Assembly (NCBI GenBank): GCA_019420905.1
Contig: JAHZGH010000003.1
Span: 36,222-87,200 of the forward strand
From: Succinivibrionaceae bacterium
Lineage (GTDB): Bacteria > Pseudomonadota > Gammaproteobacteria > Enterobacterales > Succinivibrionaceae
Length of the DNA stretch: 50,979 nt
Direction of reading: 5' to 3'
The notes below the pieces were generated by a model. The model was not told where the DNA came from and ran no database searches. It saw only the letters and a program-made list of their open reading frames with translations. Shown here piece after piece: positions 43,001 to 50,979 of the stretch. The stretch's first letter is position 1. Each line of letters starts with the position of its first letter. Position numbers and translations under genes: made by a program.

Positions 43001-45226
43001 TCAGTACATCATTAGAGGATCTACTTCTATTGCAAAACGTGTGTCAGAGGTTAGATTTATGTTACTTACGATATCTGTGACCATATCTAAAAAATTAGAC
43101 AATGTTTTTCTTTCTGTGGCATTGATCAAGATATGGAAATGATAACGATTTTGTCTTTTTTCCATTTTATCAGAGAGAACAGGACTTAATTTCAGATTTG
43201 CATAATTATTAACTTCCTTATTAAGTCTAGAGCGTAAATCTATTAAAAAGGCATGGGCTTTATTTCGATTTGTGCTGTTTGCTAACAGAAAAGCCATAAA
43301 AGTAAAAGGAGGTAATTGTTTTTTTTCTCGTTCTGCTAAAAGATATTGTGCAATATCCCAATAACTAATATCTGGCGTTATAAGCTTATTTATAAGATCG
43401 TCATCAGGATAGTGGGTTTGTATAAAAACTTCTCCTTTTTTTTGTGATCGACCAGCACGTCCTGATACTTGTATTAGTAGTTGAGAACATTCCTCGCGTG
43501 CGCGAAAATCATCTGAGAATAAGCAAGAGTCTATATCTAGGATGCCCGCTAAGGTCACATCTGGAAAATCGTGACCTTTAGCGATCATTTGCGTTCCTAA
43601 AAGGATTAGACTTTTTTTAGTTTTAAAGCGTTCTAAACGCTCTTCAAGCTCAATTTTATTTTTAACTGTATCTCTATCAATGCGTTCAATGCCAATATCT
43701 GGATAACGAAGATGTAAAAAGGCTTCAACTTGCTCAGTACCAAAGCCTGTTTCTAAGAGTTCTGAATTTTTATGGCATTTAGGACAAGCTTTAGGTAATG
43801 TCGTAACATATTCACATACATGGCATTTTAAGGATTGGTCTTGTTTATGTACAGTTAAAGGATTATCGCAATGAGGGCATGAAAAGATATATCCACAATG
43901 ATGACAAACTAGATTGCGAGCATATCCTCGTCTATTTAAAAATAATAAAACTTGATTTCCTTTAACAGTTTCTTCACCAATTTTATTTTCTAAGCTATAA
44001 CAAATACCTGCTTTTAGTCCATAGCTTATAGGTTCTTGTTTTAAGTCTATAAGTTTTATTTCAGGTCTTTGAGCTCCTCCTGCGCGAGTAGTTAGGTCTA
44101 AACGCAGATAATTTTCTTTTTGATAATTAATAATGGTTTCCAAACTAGGAGTTGCTGAGCCTAAAATAATAGGGCAATTGCAATATTTAGCACGAATTAT
44201 TGCTAATACTTTTGCGTGATAGCGGAAACCATCTGTTTGCCTGAACGAATTATCATGTTCTTCATCTAAAATAATGAGGCCTAAATTTTTGATCGGCGTA
44301 AAAAGAGCTGTTCGGGTTCCAATAAGGATAGCTGAATTTTCTTGTTGCATATCAATATATGCATCAAGACGCTCTCTATCCGATAGTTGCGAATGCATTG
44401 ATGAAATAGGTACATTAAAGCGATTATAGAAGCGATTAAATGTTTGAGGAGTAAGTGCAATTTCAGGAACTAAAACTAATACAGCTTGTCCTCTATTTAG
44501 AATAGCTTCGATAATTTGTAAATAAACTTCTGTTTTCCCAGAGCCTGTAATACCATTGAGAATAAAAGTACAAAATTGTTTGCATGCACTTATAGTATCA
44601 ATAGCGATTTGTTGTTGTGCGTTAGGTATTAAGTGTGGTTCATTGAGAATATTCTTTTCTAAAGTCCAATGATTTTTCTTTTCTTTGAGATCAAATTTTT
44701 CTATTAAGCCTTTTTTGATAAGAGCATTTTCACAATTTGAGCTGATTCCTATTTCTCGGATCTGTCGTCTTGAGCACGAGTGTTTATTTAAATATGTAAG
44801 TAATTTTTTTTGTTTTTCTGATTTTAGTGTATTAGCATCGAAATTTTTCCCTTTTTCGCTTAGTTTTAATCCAGGAATTTCTTCATAGGCGCATTTTTTA
44901 CCATCTCTGAGCAGTTTAGGTAGAGCGTTTAAATAACACTGTCCTTTAGGATAATGATAGTAGCGTGACCCAAAATCTATCATTGATATTACATCAAAGG
45001 GAATTAAGCCTTCATCTAAAATTGTACATTCTTTTATATGAGTAAGAGTTGATGGATCAATTAATATCTTAGTAATGATTCCTACTGTATTAGATCCGGC
45101 AAAATTGATAAGTACCCTAGATCCTAAGAGATTGTTTGGGGATGATACTTGAACTTTATATGTAAATTCTTGCCAAAGAGGGCGGTTTATTGCTACTGCT
45201 ACAAAATAGAAAAGAGATTCAGTCAT
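43001..45226 (-). CDS. priA: Primosomal replication restart helicase PriA
   Basis: PriA recognises stalled forks and D-loops and reloads the replisome. The 741-residue product has the N-terminal 3'-DNA-binding domain, Walker A GITGSGKTE (near 225), Walker B ILDEEHD and helicase motif GSATPSLET. A zinc-binding insert carries the pairs CHHC, CPHC, CHVC and CPKC, followed by QVSGRAGRS. It is the first gene of the priA-argS-ftsN-hslVU-zapB run and diverges from rpmE, as in E. coli. Confidence 0.97.
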   Translation of the reverse strand: MTESLFYFVAVAINRPLWQEFTYKVQVSSPNNLLGSRVLINFAGSNTVGIITKILIDPSTLTHIKECTILDEGLIPFDVISMIDFGSRYYHYPKGQCYLNALPKLLRDGKKCAYEEIPGLKLSEKGKNFDANTLKSEKQKKLLTYLNKHSCSRRQIREIGISSNCENALIKKGLIEKFDLKEKKNHWTLEKNILNEPHLIPNAQQQIAIDTISACKQFCTFILNGITGSGKTEVYLQIIEAILNRGQAVLVLVPEIALTPQTFNRFYNRFNVPISSMHSQLSDRERLDAYIDMQQENSAILIGTRTALFTPIKNLGLIILDEEHDNSFRQTDGFRYHAKVLAIIRAKYCNCPIILGSATPSLETIINYQKENYLRLDLTTRAGGAQRPEIKLIDLKQEPISYGLKAGICYSLENKIGEETVKGNQVLLFLNRRGYARNLVCHHCGYIFSCPHCDNPLTVHKQDQSLKCHVCEYVTTLPKACPKCHKNSELLETGFGTEQVEAFLHLRYPDIGIERIDRDTVKNKIELEERLERFKTKKSLILLGTQMIAKGHDFPDVTLAGILDIDSCLFSDDFRAREECSQLLIQVSGRAGRSQKKGEVFIQTHYPDDDLINKLITPDISYWDIAQYLLAEREKKQLPPFTFMAFLLANSTNRNKAHAFLIDLRSRLNKEVNNYANLKLSPVLSDKMEKRQNRYHFHILINATERKTLSNFLDMVTDIVSNINLTSDTRFAIEVDPLMMY

Positions 45227-45324
45227 GGAGCTATTTTAGCATTAAAAAGAAAATGTTATGTTTTTTTATAGAGGCTAAGTTATATTTATAACATATATTT
45301 GGTTATTTATTAGCGTTAATACTC

Positions 45325-45353
45325 TTGATAAAATGATTTTTATGCATTAATAT
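45325..45353 (+). promoter_or_regulatory. Candidate sigma-70 promoter of rpmE
   Basis: TTGATA (45325-45330), 17 bp, TAATAT (45348-45353). The -35 matches five of six and the -10 four of six consensus bases. It would produce a leader of about 80 nt that includes the structure at 45378-45425. Confidence 0.45.
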
Positions 45354-45377
45354 ATGCCCACCTTTTTTTCCATATTA

Positions 45378-45433
45378 TGCGTGTGGTATTTGGCGCAGTT
45401 TTTGTGGCCGAAAGCGCGACACGTAGCTTGAGG
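45378..45433 (+). ncRNA. Structured rpmE leader, possible L31 autoregulatory element
   Basis: TGCGTGT (45378-45384) pairs with ACACGTA (45419-45425), with one G-U pair. Inside it GCGC (45393-45396) pairs with GCGC (45414-45417), giving a two-tier stem that ends just before the SD GAGG (45430-45433). Leaders controlling L31 are known in several bacterial groups, including gammaproteobacteria. Equivalence to that motif was not tested. Confidence 0.45.
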
Positions 45434-45438
45434 TTTTT

Positions 45439-45663
45439 ATGAAAGAAAATATTCATCCTCAGTATGAGGAAGTAAATGTACGTTGCTCTTGCGGCAATAC
45501 CTTCAAGATCCGTACTACTGCAGGTCACGATTTATCTTTAGACGTTTGCTCTAAGTGCCATCCGTTCTTCACCGGTAAGCAGAAGATTGTTGATACTGGT
45601 GGACGTGTTGAAGCCTTTAAGAAGCGTTTTGGTGGTATTTCTGCTTTTGCTATCAAACACTAA
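45439..45663 (+). CDS. rpmE: 50S ribosomal protein L31
   Basis: L31 bridges the ribosomal subunits. The 74-residue product is the zinc-containing form, with Cys16, Cys18 (CSCGN) and the pair CSKC, and the signature HPFFTGKQKIVDTGGRVEAFKKRFG. Codon choice (many cgt, ttc, aag) is that of a highly expressed gene and stands out from the AT-rich neighbours. SD GAGG sits 5 nt before the ATG. Confidence 0.97.
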   Translation: MKENIHPQYEEVNVRCSCGNTFKIRTTAGHDLSLDVCSKCHPFFTGKQKIVDTGGRVEAFKKRFGGISAFAIKH

Positions 45664-45690
45664 TAAAGAGCAAATAAAAAATATTATAAG

Positions 45691-45724
45691 CCCCTATGAT
45701 CTTGAGATTATAGGGGTTTTATTT
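45691..45724 (+). terminator. Terminator of rpmE
   Basis: CCCCTAT (45691-45697) and ATAGGGG (45710-45716) form the main stem. ATCT/AGAT extends it across a mismatch, and TTTTATTTT follows. The next gene starts only about 20 bp further on. Confidence 0.85.
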
Positions 45725-45745
45725 TACTTGTTTAAATGGTTATAT

Positions 45746-46921
45746 ATGAGCAATTTTACAGATCACCAAATAAGGTTTGCAAACTTATATTCTTTTATGG
45801 TTTTAGGTATTTTGGAGTCTTCTTGGGCGCCAATGATTCCTTATATTAAAGATCGTTTTATGTTAGATGAGGGGAGTTTAGGCCTGCTGCTTTTGTGCTT
45901 AGGAGTTGGATCATTTTGTGCTTTGCCTTTAGTAGGGAGCATGAGTGCTAAATTAGGGTGCAAAGCTTTAGTTTATATATCAGGCATTTTAATGGCTTTG
46001 TCATTATTTTTAGTAGCAATCAGTCAAAATTTATATTTAACTGGAGCGTTGTTATTTATTTTTGGAATGAGCACAATCGGTATTGATATTGGTTCTAATG
46101 TTAATGCCGTTATGGTTGAAAATGAATTAAAACGGCCTTTAATGTCTGGATTTCATGGTGGATATTCTTTAGGTACTCTTTTGGGTGCTTTTTTAGTAAG
46201 TGCAATGTTAAGTTTTGGCCTTAATCTAATATTTTGTGCTTTAGCGGTTTTTACTATTACTTTATTTTTAGTTTTTGGAGGATGTAGAGCTCTTTATAAT
46301 AAAGGTCAAACCCAAGAAAATGAACAAAATTCAAAAGAGAATGATAATAGTCAAAAATATAAAGCTTTTTTTCATCCTTTAGTAATTATTGTCGGTTTAT
46401 TGTGTTTTGTTATGTACTCAACTGAAGGTGCAGTTATGAGTTGGTCAGCTGTATTTGCTCATCAAGAACGAAATTTAGAAATTGAGTATGCTGGCTTTAT
46501 ATATACAGCGTTTGCTTGCGCAATGACAATTATGCGTTTAGTCGGTAATCGCTTAGTTGAAAAAATAGGCAGACGTAAAACGGTAGTGATTGGTGCATTA
46601 TTGGTTTCTATAGGGTTTGCGACAACAGTGATAGTTGCTAATATTTTAGGTACTATTTTAGGATTTGTTTTAATTGGATTTGGTGCAGCTAATATCGTGC
46701 CACAATTAGTTTCTTTTGGAGCCCATATTAAAGGGGTTAAAGTTCATATAGCTATTTCAATTATAAATGCTTTAGGCTATTCTGGAATATTAGCAGGTCC
46801 TGTTATTATTGGGTTTATAGCAAATAACTTTAGCATAGCTACAGCTTTTAGTTTTATTTCTTTATTGGTTTTAGTTGTAGCACTAACTAGCTTTAAAATT
46901 TTAAGAAGATCTCAAATTTAA
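45746..46921 (+). CDS. Major facilitator superfamily transporter (YbjJ/fucose-permease-like)
   Basis: This is an inner-membrane secondary transporter of 391 residues with about twelve hydrophobic segments. The early motif RFMLDEGSLGLLLLCLGVGSF, the central FHGGYSLGTLLGAF and the charged loop EKIGRRKTVV fit the MFS group of YbjJ and FucP-like proteins. The substrate cannot be told. The ATG at 45746 aligns with the family start; upstream codons run back into the terminator and rpmE. The SD is weak, and the gene may depend on read-through or an unseen promoter. Confidence 0.82.
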   Translation: MSNFTDHQIRFANLYSFMVLGILESSWAPMIPYIKDRFMLDEGSLGLLLLCLGVGSFCALPLVGSMSAKLGCKALVYISGILMALSLFLVAISQNLYLTGALLFIFGMSTIGIDIGSNVNAVMVENELKRPLMSGFHGGYSLGTLLGAFLVSAMLSFGLNLIFCALAVFTITLFLVFGGCRALYNKGQTQENEQNSKENDNSQKYKAFFHPLVIIVGLLCFVMYSTEGAVMSWSAVFAHQERNLEIEYAGFIYTAFACAMTIMRLVGNRLVEKIGRRKTVVIGALLVSIGFATTVIVANILGTILGFVLIGFGAANIVPQLVSFGAHIKGVKVHIAISIINALGYSGILAGPVIIGFIANNFSIATAFSFISLLVLVVALTSFKILRRSQI

Positions 46922-47248
46922 TACCTCAAAATAAAAGCTATCTATATTTTTTATAGGTTAGCTTTTAATAATTTTTTCGTGGATATGATATTTTTACAAA
47001 CGTTATAGAAATTTTTTTATAAAAACTTTTTTTTAAATTTCACCAAAATGAATCATATTTGCGAAAAAATTGCAATCGTTTTTAGTAGTTACTGAAAATT
47101 TAATTTTATTTATTTAAACTGTATCTCGAACCTGTGATTTTATTGCGCTAACTAGTATAGATTTGTATTACACTTTAGAGTAAAACAAACAAAAATATTT
47201 CACAATTTAAATACAAGATTCATATTAAATAAATACAGAGGTGTTATC
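46922..47248. other. Gap between the MFS gene and the malic enzyme gene
   Basis: These 327 bp contain the MFS terminator on the left and a long leader or promoter region for the malic enzyme on the right. I see no gene and no confident promoter or operator. Confidence 0.6.
46933..46976 (+). terminator. Terminator after the MFS transporter gene
   Basis: AAAAGCTA (46933-46940) pairs with TAGCTTTT (46959-46966), and CTATA (46942-46946) with TATAG (46952-46956). AATAATTTTTT follows. Confidence 0.75.
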
Positions 47249-48505
47249 TTGGCTATTGATCATAAAGACTTACATGAAAAAGCCTTGGCCTATCATGAAT
47301 TTCCTGTTCCTGGAAAGATTTCTGTTTCTTTAACTAAACCAGCAGAGACTTCTGACGATTTAACTTTAGCCTATAGTCCAGGTGTAGCAGAGCCTGTATT
47401 AGAGATTGCTAAGAATCCTGATGATGCTTATCGTTATACTGGTAAAGGCAATAGTGTAGCTATTATCTCTGATGGTACAGCTATTTTAGGATTGGGTAAT
47501 TTAGGCCCATTAGCTTCAAAGCCTGTTATGGAAGGCAAGGCTTTGTTATTTAAGCGTTTTGGCAAAATCAATGCTATTGACATTGAAGTCAAACATGAAC
47601 ATATTGAAGATTTTGTTACAACTGTAGAGAGCATAGCTGATAGTTTTGGCGGTATTAATTTAGAGGATATCAAGGCTCCAGAGTGTTTTATTATTGAAAG
47701 AGAGTTGGCAAAGAGCTGCCATATCCCGATTTTCCATGATGATCAGCATGGTACAGCTATTGTTACTACAGCAGGCATTCTTAATGCTTTGGAGTTGCAA
47801 GGTAAGAAGATTGAGGACTGTAAGATTGTTTGCGTTGGTGCAGGAGCTGCTGGTATAGCCTGCTCTAGCTTCTTGCTTGAATGCGGCGCAAAAAAAGAAA
47901 ATTTCTTTATGATTGATCGTCATGGAGTAATCAGATCGGATCGTGCTAAATATAACAATGGAGAAAAGCCTCGTTTTATTAACGATGCAGGTCCTAAAAC
48001 ATTATCAGAGGCAATTGCAGGCGCGGATGTGCTTTTAGGCGTATCTGGCCCTGGTTTAATTTCTAATGCTGATGTTATGTCTATGGCGCCAAAAGCTGTT
48101 ATTTTTGCTTGCTCTAATCCTAATCCTGAGGTTGATCCGGCAACTGTATCCTCTTTGCGTCCAGATATTATTATGGGTACAGGACGTTCTGATTATCCAA
48201 ATCAGATCAATAATGTATTGTGCTTCCCATATCTTTTCCGAGGCGCATTAGATGTTCGCGCTAGCTGCATCAATTTTGAAATGAAAAAAGCCGCTATGAA
48301 TGCTTTGCGCGAGCTTGCCAAAGAGCCTGTTCCTGAGGAAGTCGTTAAAGCTGCTTTAGTAGACCACTTAGAGTATGGTCCAGATTATTTAATTCCAAAG
48401 GCCATGGATTTCCGTTTATTCAAGAAGCTTTCTCGAGCTGTTGCAATAGCTGCTGTTGAGTCTGGAGTTGCTCAGATTCCGTTGCCAGAGCATTATATGG
48501 AATAA
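47249..48505 (+). CDS. Malic enzyme (malate dehydrogenase, oxaloacetate-decarboxylating)
   Basis: This enzyme converts malate to pyruvate and CO2, or the reverse, with NAD(P). The 418-residue product has the malic motifs LAYSPGVAEPV, GLGNLGPLASKPVMEGKALLFK and FHDDQHGTAIV, and the nucleotide-binding GAGAAGIACSSFLL. It is the short bacterial form: the C-terminal phosphotransacetylase-like domain of MaeB (759 aa) is absent. Translation starts at TTG 47249, supported by a strong SD (AGAGGTG) with 5-nt spacing and no nearby ATG. It ends in a strong terminator. Confidence 0.94.
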   Translation: MAIDHKDLHEKALAYHEFPVPGKISVSLTKPAETSDDLTLAYSPGVAEPVLEIAKNPDDAYRYTGKGNSVAIISDGTAILGLGNLGPLASKPVMEGKALLFKRFGKINAIDIEVKHEHIEDFVTTVESIADSFGGINLEDIKAPECFIIERELAKSCHIPIFHDDQHGTAIVTTAGILNALELQGKKIEDCKIVCVGAGAAGIACSSFLLECGAKKENFFMIDRHGVIRSDRAKYNNGEKPRFINDAGPKTLSEAIAGADVLLGVSGPGLISNADVMSMAPKAVIFACSNPNPEVDPATVSSLRPDIIMGTGRSDYPNQINNVLCFPYLFRGALDVRASCINFEMKKAAMNALRELAKEPVPEEVVKAALVDHLEYGPDYLIPKAMDFRLFKKLSRAVAIAAVESGVAQIPLPEHYME

Positions 48506-48527
48506 ATTTTATTTAGAAAATATTTAT

Positions 48528-48557
48528 AAAAAAACCAGCTGTAGCGCTGGTTTTTTT
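48528..48557 (+). terminator. Terminator of the malic enzyme gene
   Basis: AAAAAAACCAGC (48528-48539) and GCTGGTTTTTTT (48546-48557) form a 12-bp stem with a 6-nt loop ending in a T-run. Confidence 0.9.
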
Positions 48558-48706
48558 GTATTTTTATACAGTTATATATTATAAAGTAGAGAAATTACAA
48601 AGCGAAACATATATATTTTTTAGTTAACTTTGGAAGAATCTTATAAATATAAATTCGCAATTTAAGAAATTTTATACATATCGTCAAAATGATATTTAAC
48701 AATAAA

Positions 48707-48747
48707 GTTCTAGCAAAATAAATTTGAATATTAATTTTTGCTAGAAC
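48707..48747 (-). terminator. Long-looped inverted repeat downstream of trmA
   Basis: GTTCTAGCAAAA (48707-48718) and TTTTGCTAGAAC (48736-48747) are perfect 12-bp complements around 17 nt. On the minus strand TTTATTG follows. It could end trmA transcription, although the loop is large and the T-run short. Confidence 0.5.
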
Positions 48748-48823
48748 AAATTTAATTTATTAAAACTAATAGCTTGTTATAGTAGCGAAAATATAAATCT
48801 CCTTTATATTTTTATTTGTAAAA

Positions 48824-49963
48824 TTATCTTTTTATTAATTCCACAATTGTTTCTAAATGTTCGGTGTAAGGAAATTGATCAAAAAAAGCTAAATTTTTAA
48901 TTTCATGTGTTTTATACAAATATGAGAGATCTTCTACTAAAGATTTAGGTCCACATGAAACATATATAATATGTTCAAACTGAGCTGTAAAATCACGTGC
49001 TTGCTGAAATTCTAAACCACTTCTCGGAGGGTCAATCAGTAATGTATCAAAATTATACGAGGTAATATCAATATCTTCACGTTTTAGTCTGTTAAATTCT
49101 CTTACCCCAGTTAAGGCTTCTGCAACTTCAACTGCGCTTAAGCGAGCTATTTTAGTATTGCTAATATTATTTTTTTTGATGTTTAACAAAGCGGTTGCTG
49201 TAGGTACGCGGGATACCTCTGTTGCAAGAGTTTTTCTGAAAAGATCTGCAAGGCAGATAGTAAAAGTACCACTTCCGCAATAGAGTTCGAGAAGGTCAAC
49301 ATCTTGTTTTTGTGAGCATAAGCTTCTTGCAAACTCTATCATATTTTGACAGGTATAAATATTTGGTTGAGAGAAATTTCCTTCTACTTGATATAAAAAA
49401 AAGTCTTTAGAACTAGTATGAATGGTTTCTAGAATAGTATCGCTGTCAGCTAAAATTTTTTGCTTTCTGGCTCTACCGATGAAATTAACATTTAAGCCTT
49501 CTTTTAAACAGTTATCTTTAAGGTTCAAGGCTGCCTTTTTCCATAAATTTTCATCTAGGTGACGATGATAACTTAAAGATATAATTAAATCGTTATTTTG
49601 GTTGCATAAAAATTCAGCTTCAAAAAGTTTTTCTTTTAATTCAAAAGAATTTTTTAAATATTTACGTAATAGATTCATTCCTTTATTAATTGCTTGGCTA
49701 GCAATTGGAAAATGTTCAACTACTATTCTTTCTTTTGGATTAGTATTTGGTTTAAACATTACAAAGCTGATATTGCCGTTATTTTCATGAAAGATCGCAA
49801 ATTCTGCTCGCATGCGATAATATTCAGGGGGACTTTTGTAAAGTTTAGCTATAGGAATATTTAGTTTAGCTTGCAGAAACAGATTTTTCACGGTTTCTAT
49901 TTTTTCATTAAAATAGATATCGTAGTTTTGAGGATCAGTAGTAGTTAGTAATGGTTTAAGCAT
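48824..49963 (-). CDS. trmA: tRNA (uracil-54-C5)-methyltransferase TrmA
   Basis: TrmA makes ribothymidine at position 54 of tRNAs with S-adenosylmethionine. The 379-residue product has the N-terminal RNA-binding part, the SAM motif LELYCGSGTFTICLA and DPPRSGL. The nucleophile loop is YVSCGP, where E. coli has SCNP, and the C-terminal DQFPYTEHLETIVEL carries the general-base Glu. It diverges from murI, as trmA does from btuB-murI in E. coli; btuB is absent here. Confidence 0.95.
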   Translation of the reverse strand: MLKPLLTTTDPQNYDIYFNEKIETVKNLFLQAKLNIPIAKLYKSPPEYYRMRAEFAIFHENNGNISFVMFKPNTNPKERIVVEHFPIASQAINKGMNLLRKYLKNSFELKEKLFEAEFLCNQNNDLIISLSYHRHLDENLWKKAALNLKDNCLKEGLNVNFIGRARKQKILADSDTILETIHTSSKDFFLYQVEGNFSQPNIYTCQNMIEFARSLCSQKQDVDLLELYCGSGTFTICLADLFRKTLATEVSRVPTATALLNIKKNNISNTKIARLSAVEVAEALTGVREFNRLKREDIDITSYNFDTLLIDPPRSGLEFQQARDFTAQFEHIIYVSCGPKSLVEDLSYLYKTHEIKNLAFFDQFPYTEHLETIVELIKR

Positions 49964-50006
49964 GCGCTATCCTTAAGAAACATAAAAGCATTTTCGAGAT
50001 ATTAAA

Positions 50007-50840
50007 ATGTTACAGCAAAAACTCAAGTTGAAAAGAATTCTTTTTTTTGATTCTGGAGTCGGAGGTCTGTCTATTTGTCAGGCTGTAAAGCATATAAACC
50101 CCGATGTTGAACCTATATATCTTTTTGATAATGAATGCTTTCCTTATGGTGAAAAGAGTGAGGGATTTCTTATCGAAAGAGTAAGCACTATTTTAGAAGC
50201 TGCTGTAAAAAAATTCGAATTATCAGGAATAATTGTCGCATGCAATACAGCAAGTACGGTAGCACTGCCTTCTTTGCGTAATCATATAAGTTTGCCAATT
50301 ATTGGTGTAGTTCCTGCAATAAAGCCAGCCGCATGTTTATCTAAGAAAAAAATTATAGCTCTTTTAGCTACACCAGGGACTATTAATCGTAAATATACAG
50401 ATAATCTTATAAAAAATTATGCTTCCGATTGTAAAGTTATAAAAATAGGTTCTGCTAGGCTAGCTCGCATCGCAGAAGAACGGTTAACTTGCAATAATAT
50501 AGATGAAACTGAAATAGCAGGAATTTTAAGTCCTATTACTAATTTAAATGTAATAGAGAGACCTGATGTAATTGTATTAGGGTGCACGCATTATCCTTTT
50601 ATAGCAGATATAATCAGAAAAATACTTCCTGATTGTCAACTTGTAGATAGCGGTATTGCAATAGGGAAACGTGTTGATAGTTTATTCTCAGGTGCAAAAA
50701 TGTTGCCAGTAGAAGTTAGTAATATTGAACATAAAGCTTATTATTTAGGAAAGCTTAAAAATTTTTCAGATCGTTTTAAAATGTTTAAGCAATTTGGATT
50801 TAATTCTTTAGAGGAATTTAGTTTAAAAGATATGTTATAA
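50007..50840 (+). CDS. murI: Glutamate racemase MurI
   Basis: MurI makes D-glutamate for peptidoglycan. The 277-residue product starts with FFDSGVGGLSI and has the two catalytic cysteine motifs ACNTAST and LGCTHYPF. The ATG at 50007 gives a normal family start, though the SD is weak. An rRNA-type promoter follows it, matching the murI-rrs order in E. coli. Confidence 0.96.
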   Translation: MLQQKLKLKRILFFDSGVGGLSICQAVKHINPDVEPIYLFDNECFPYGEKSEGFLIERVSTILEAAVKKFELSGIIVACNTASTVALPSLRNHISLPIIGVVPAIKPAACLSKKKIIALLATPGTINRKYTDNLIKNYASDCKVIKIGSARLARIAEERLTCNNIDETEIAGILSPITNLNVIERPDVIVLGCTHYPFIADIIRKILPDCQLVDSGIAIGKRVDSLFSGAKMLPVEVSNIEHKAYYLGKLKNFSDRFKMFKQFGFNSLEEFSLKDML

Positions 50841-50894
50841 AAATCTTTAAAATCAATAAAATACAAAAAAAATAAAAAAAATTAAAAAAATGTG

Positions 50895-50922
50895 TTGACT
50901 TGTAAATAAAAAACTGTAAAAT
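50895..50922 (+). promoter_or_regulatory. Strong rRNA-type promoter at the right edge
   Basis: TTGACT (50895-50900), 16 bp, TAAAAT (50917-50922). The 50 bp upstream are almost pure A/T with A-tracts, like an UP element. The sequence after it (to 50979) has no start codon with an SD and looks like an rRNA leader. The rRNA gene itself would begin outside the window. Confidence 0.65.
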
Positions 50923-50979
50923 GTATTTCCGTTGTCACGCAAGACAGCAAACAAAAACCTCCGAGCGAGGAAATAAAGT

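Larger units (their letters stand above)
48506..48823. other. Gap between the malic enzyme gene and trmA
   Basis: These 318 bp between convergent genes contain the malic-enzyme terminator and a second, long-looped inverted repeat nearer trmA. No gene is visible. Confidence 0.6.

Overview
The window is a gene-dense, AT-rich stretch of gammaproteobacterial chromosome. The gene orders are close variants of Escherichia coli blocks: ftsY-rpoH, kdsC-lptC-lptA-lptB-rpoN-hpf-ptsN-rapZ, mlaFEDCB, mreBCD-maf-tldD, ssb/uvrA, priA-argS-ftsN-hslVU-zapB with rpmE, and trmA/murI followed by what looks like an rRNA operon promoter. The low GC, the sugar-uptake genes and a stand-alone malic enzyme would fit a fermentative host-associated relative of the Succinivibrionaceae. 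That assignment is an inference. No prophage, transposase, CRISPR array or tRNA gene was found.

Layout. 1-2.5 kb: the 3' part of ftsY, with a near-perfect 57-bp tandem repeat in its acidic N-terminal region, then rpoH with a structured leader. 2.5-3.6 kb: an L-idonate 5-dehydrogenase-like gene. 4.1-9.9 kb (minus): LPS transport and KDO genes, sigma-54, ribosome hibernation factor, PtsN and RapZ. 10.3-13.8 kb (plus): the complete Mla lipid-transport operon plus darP. 13.8-18.4 kb (minus): cell-shape genes mreBCD with maf and tldD. 18.6-22.5 kb: ssb and uvrA diverging, with a DUF2750 gene behind uvrA. 22.6-29.3 kb: a probable L-arabinose uptake locus. It has a divergently transcribed binding protein, two permeases, a double-domain ATPase and araA, around a 615-bp control region with CRP-like and LacI-type operator-like sites. 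29.4-38.2 kb: a BASS-family transporter, pmbA, plsB, fieF, cysE and a fructose-family PTS permease. 38.2-45.2 kb (minus): priA-argS-ftsN-hslV-hslU-zapB. 45.3-51 kb: rpmE with a structured leader, an MFS transporter, a malic enzyme, trmA, murI and the rRNA-type promoter at the right edge.

Functionally, most genes serve the envelope (Lpt, Mla, KDO, PlsB, MurI, Mre, FtsN, ZapB), protein and genome maintenance (RpoH, HslUV, TldD/PmbA, UvrA, SSB, PriA) and translation (ArgRS, L31, HPF, DarP, TrmA). The arabinose locus and the PTS gene are the accessory carbon-uptake parts. I did not find a clearly new multi-gene system. The points most worth checking are the rpoH leader hairpin, the altered HIGH motif of ArgRS, the FtsY repeat, the asymmetric sugar ATPase, the arabinose control region, and a short FtsN with paired hairpins in its 5' end.
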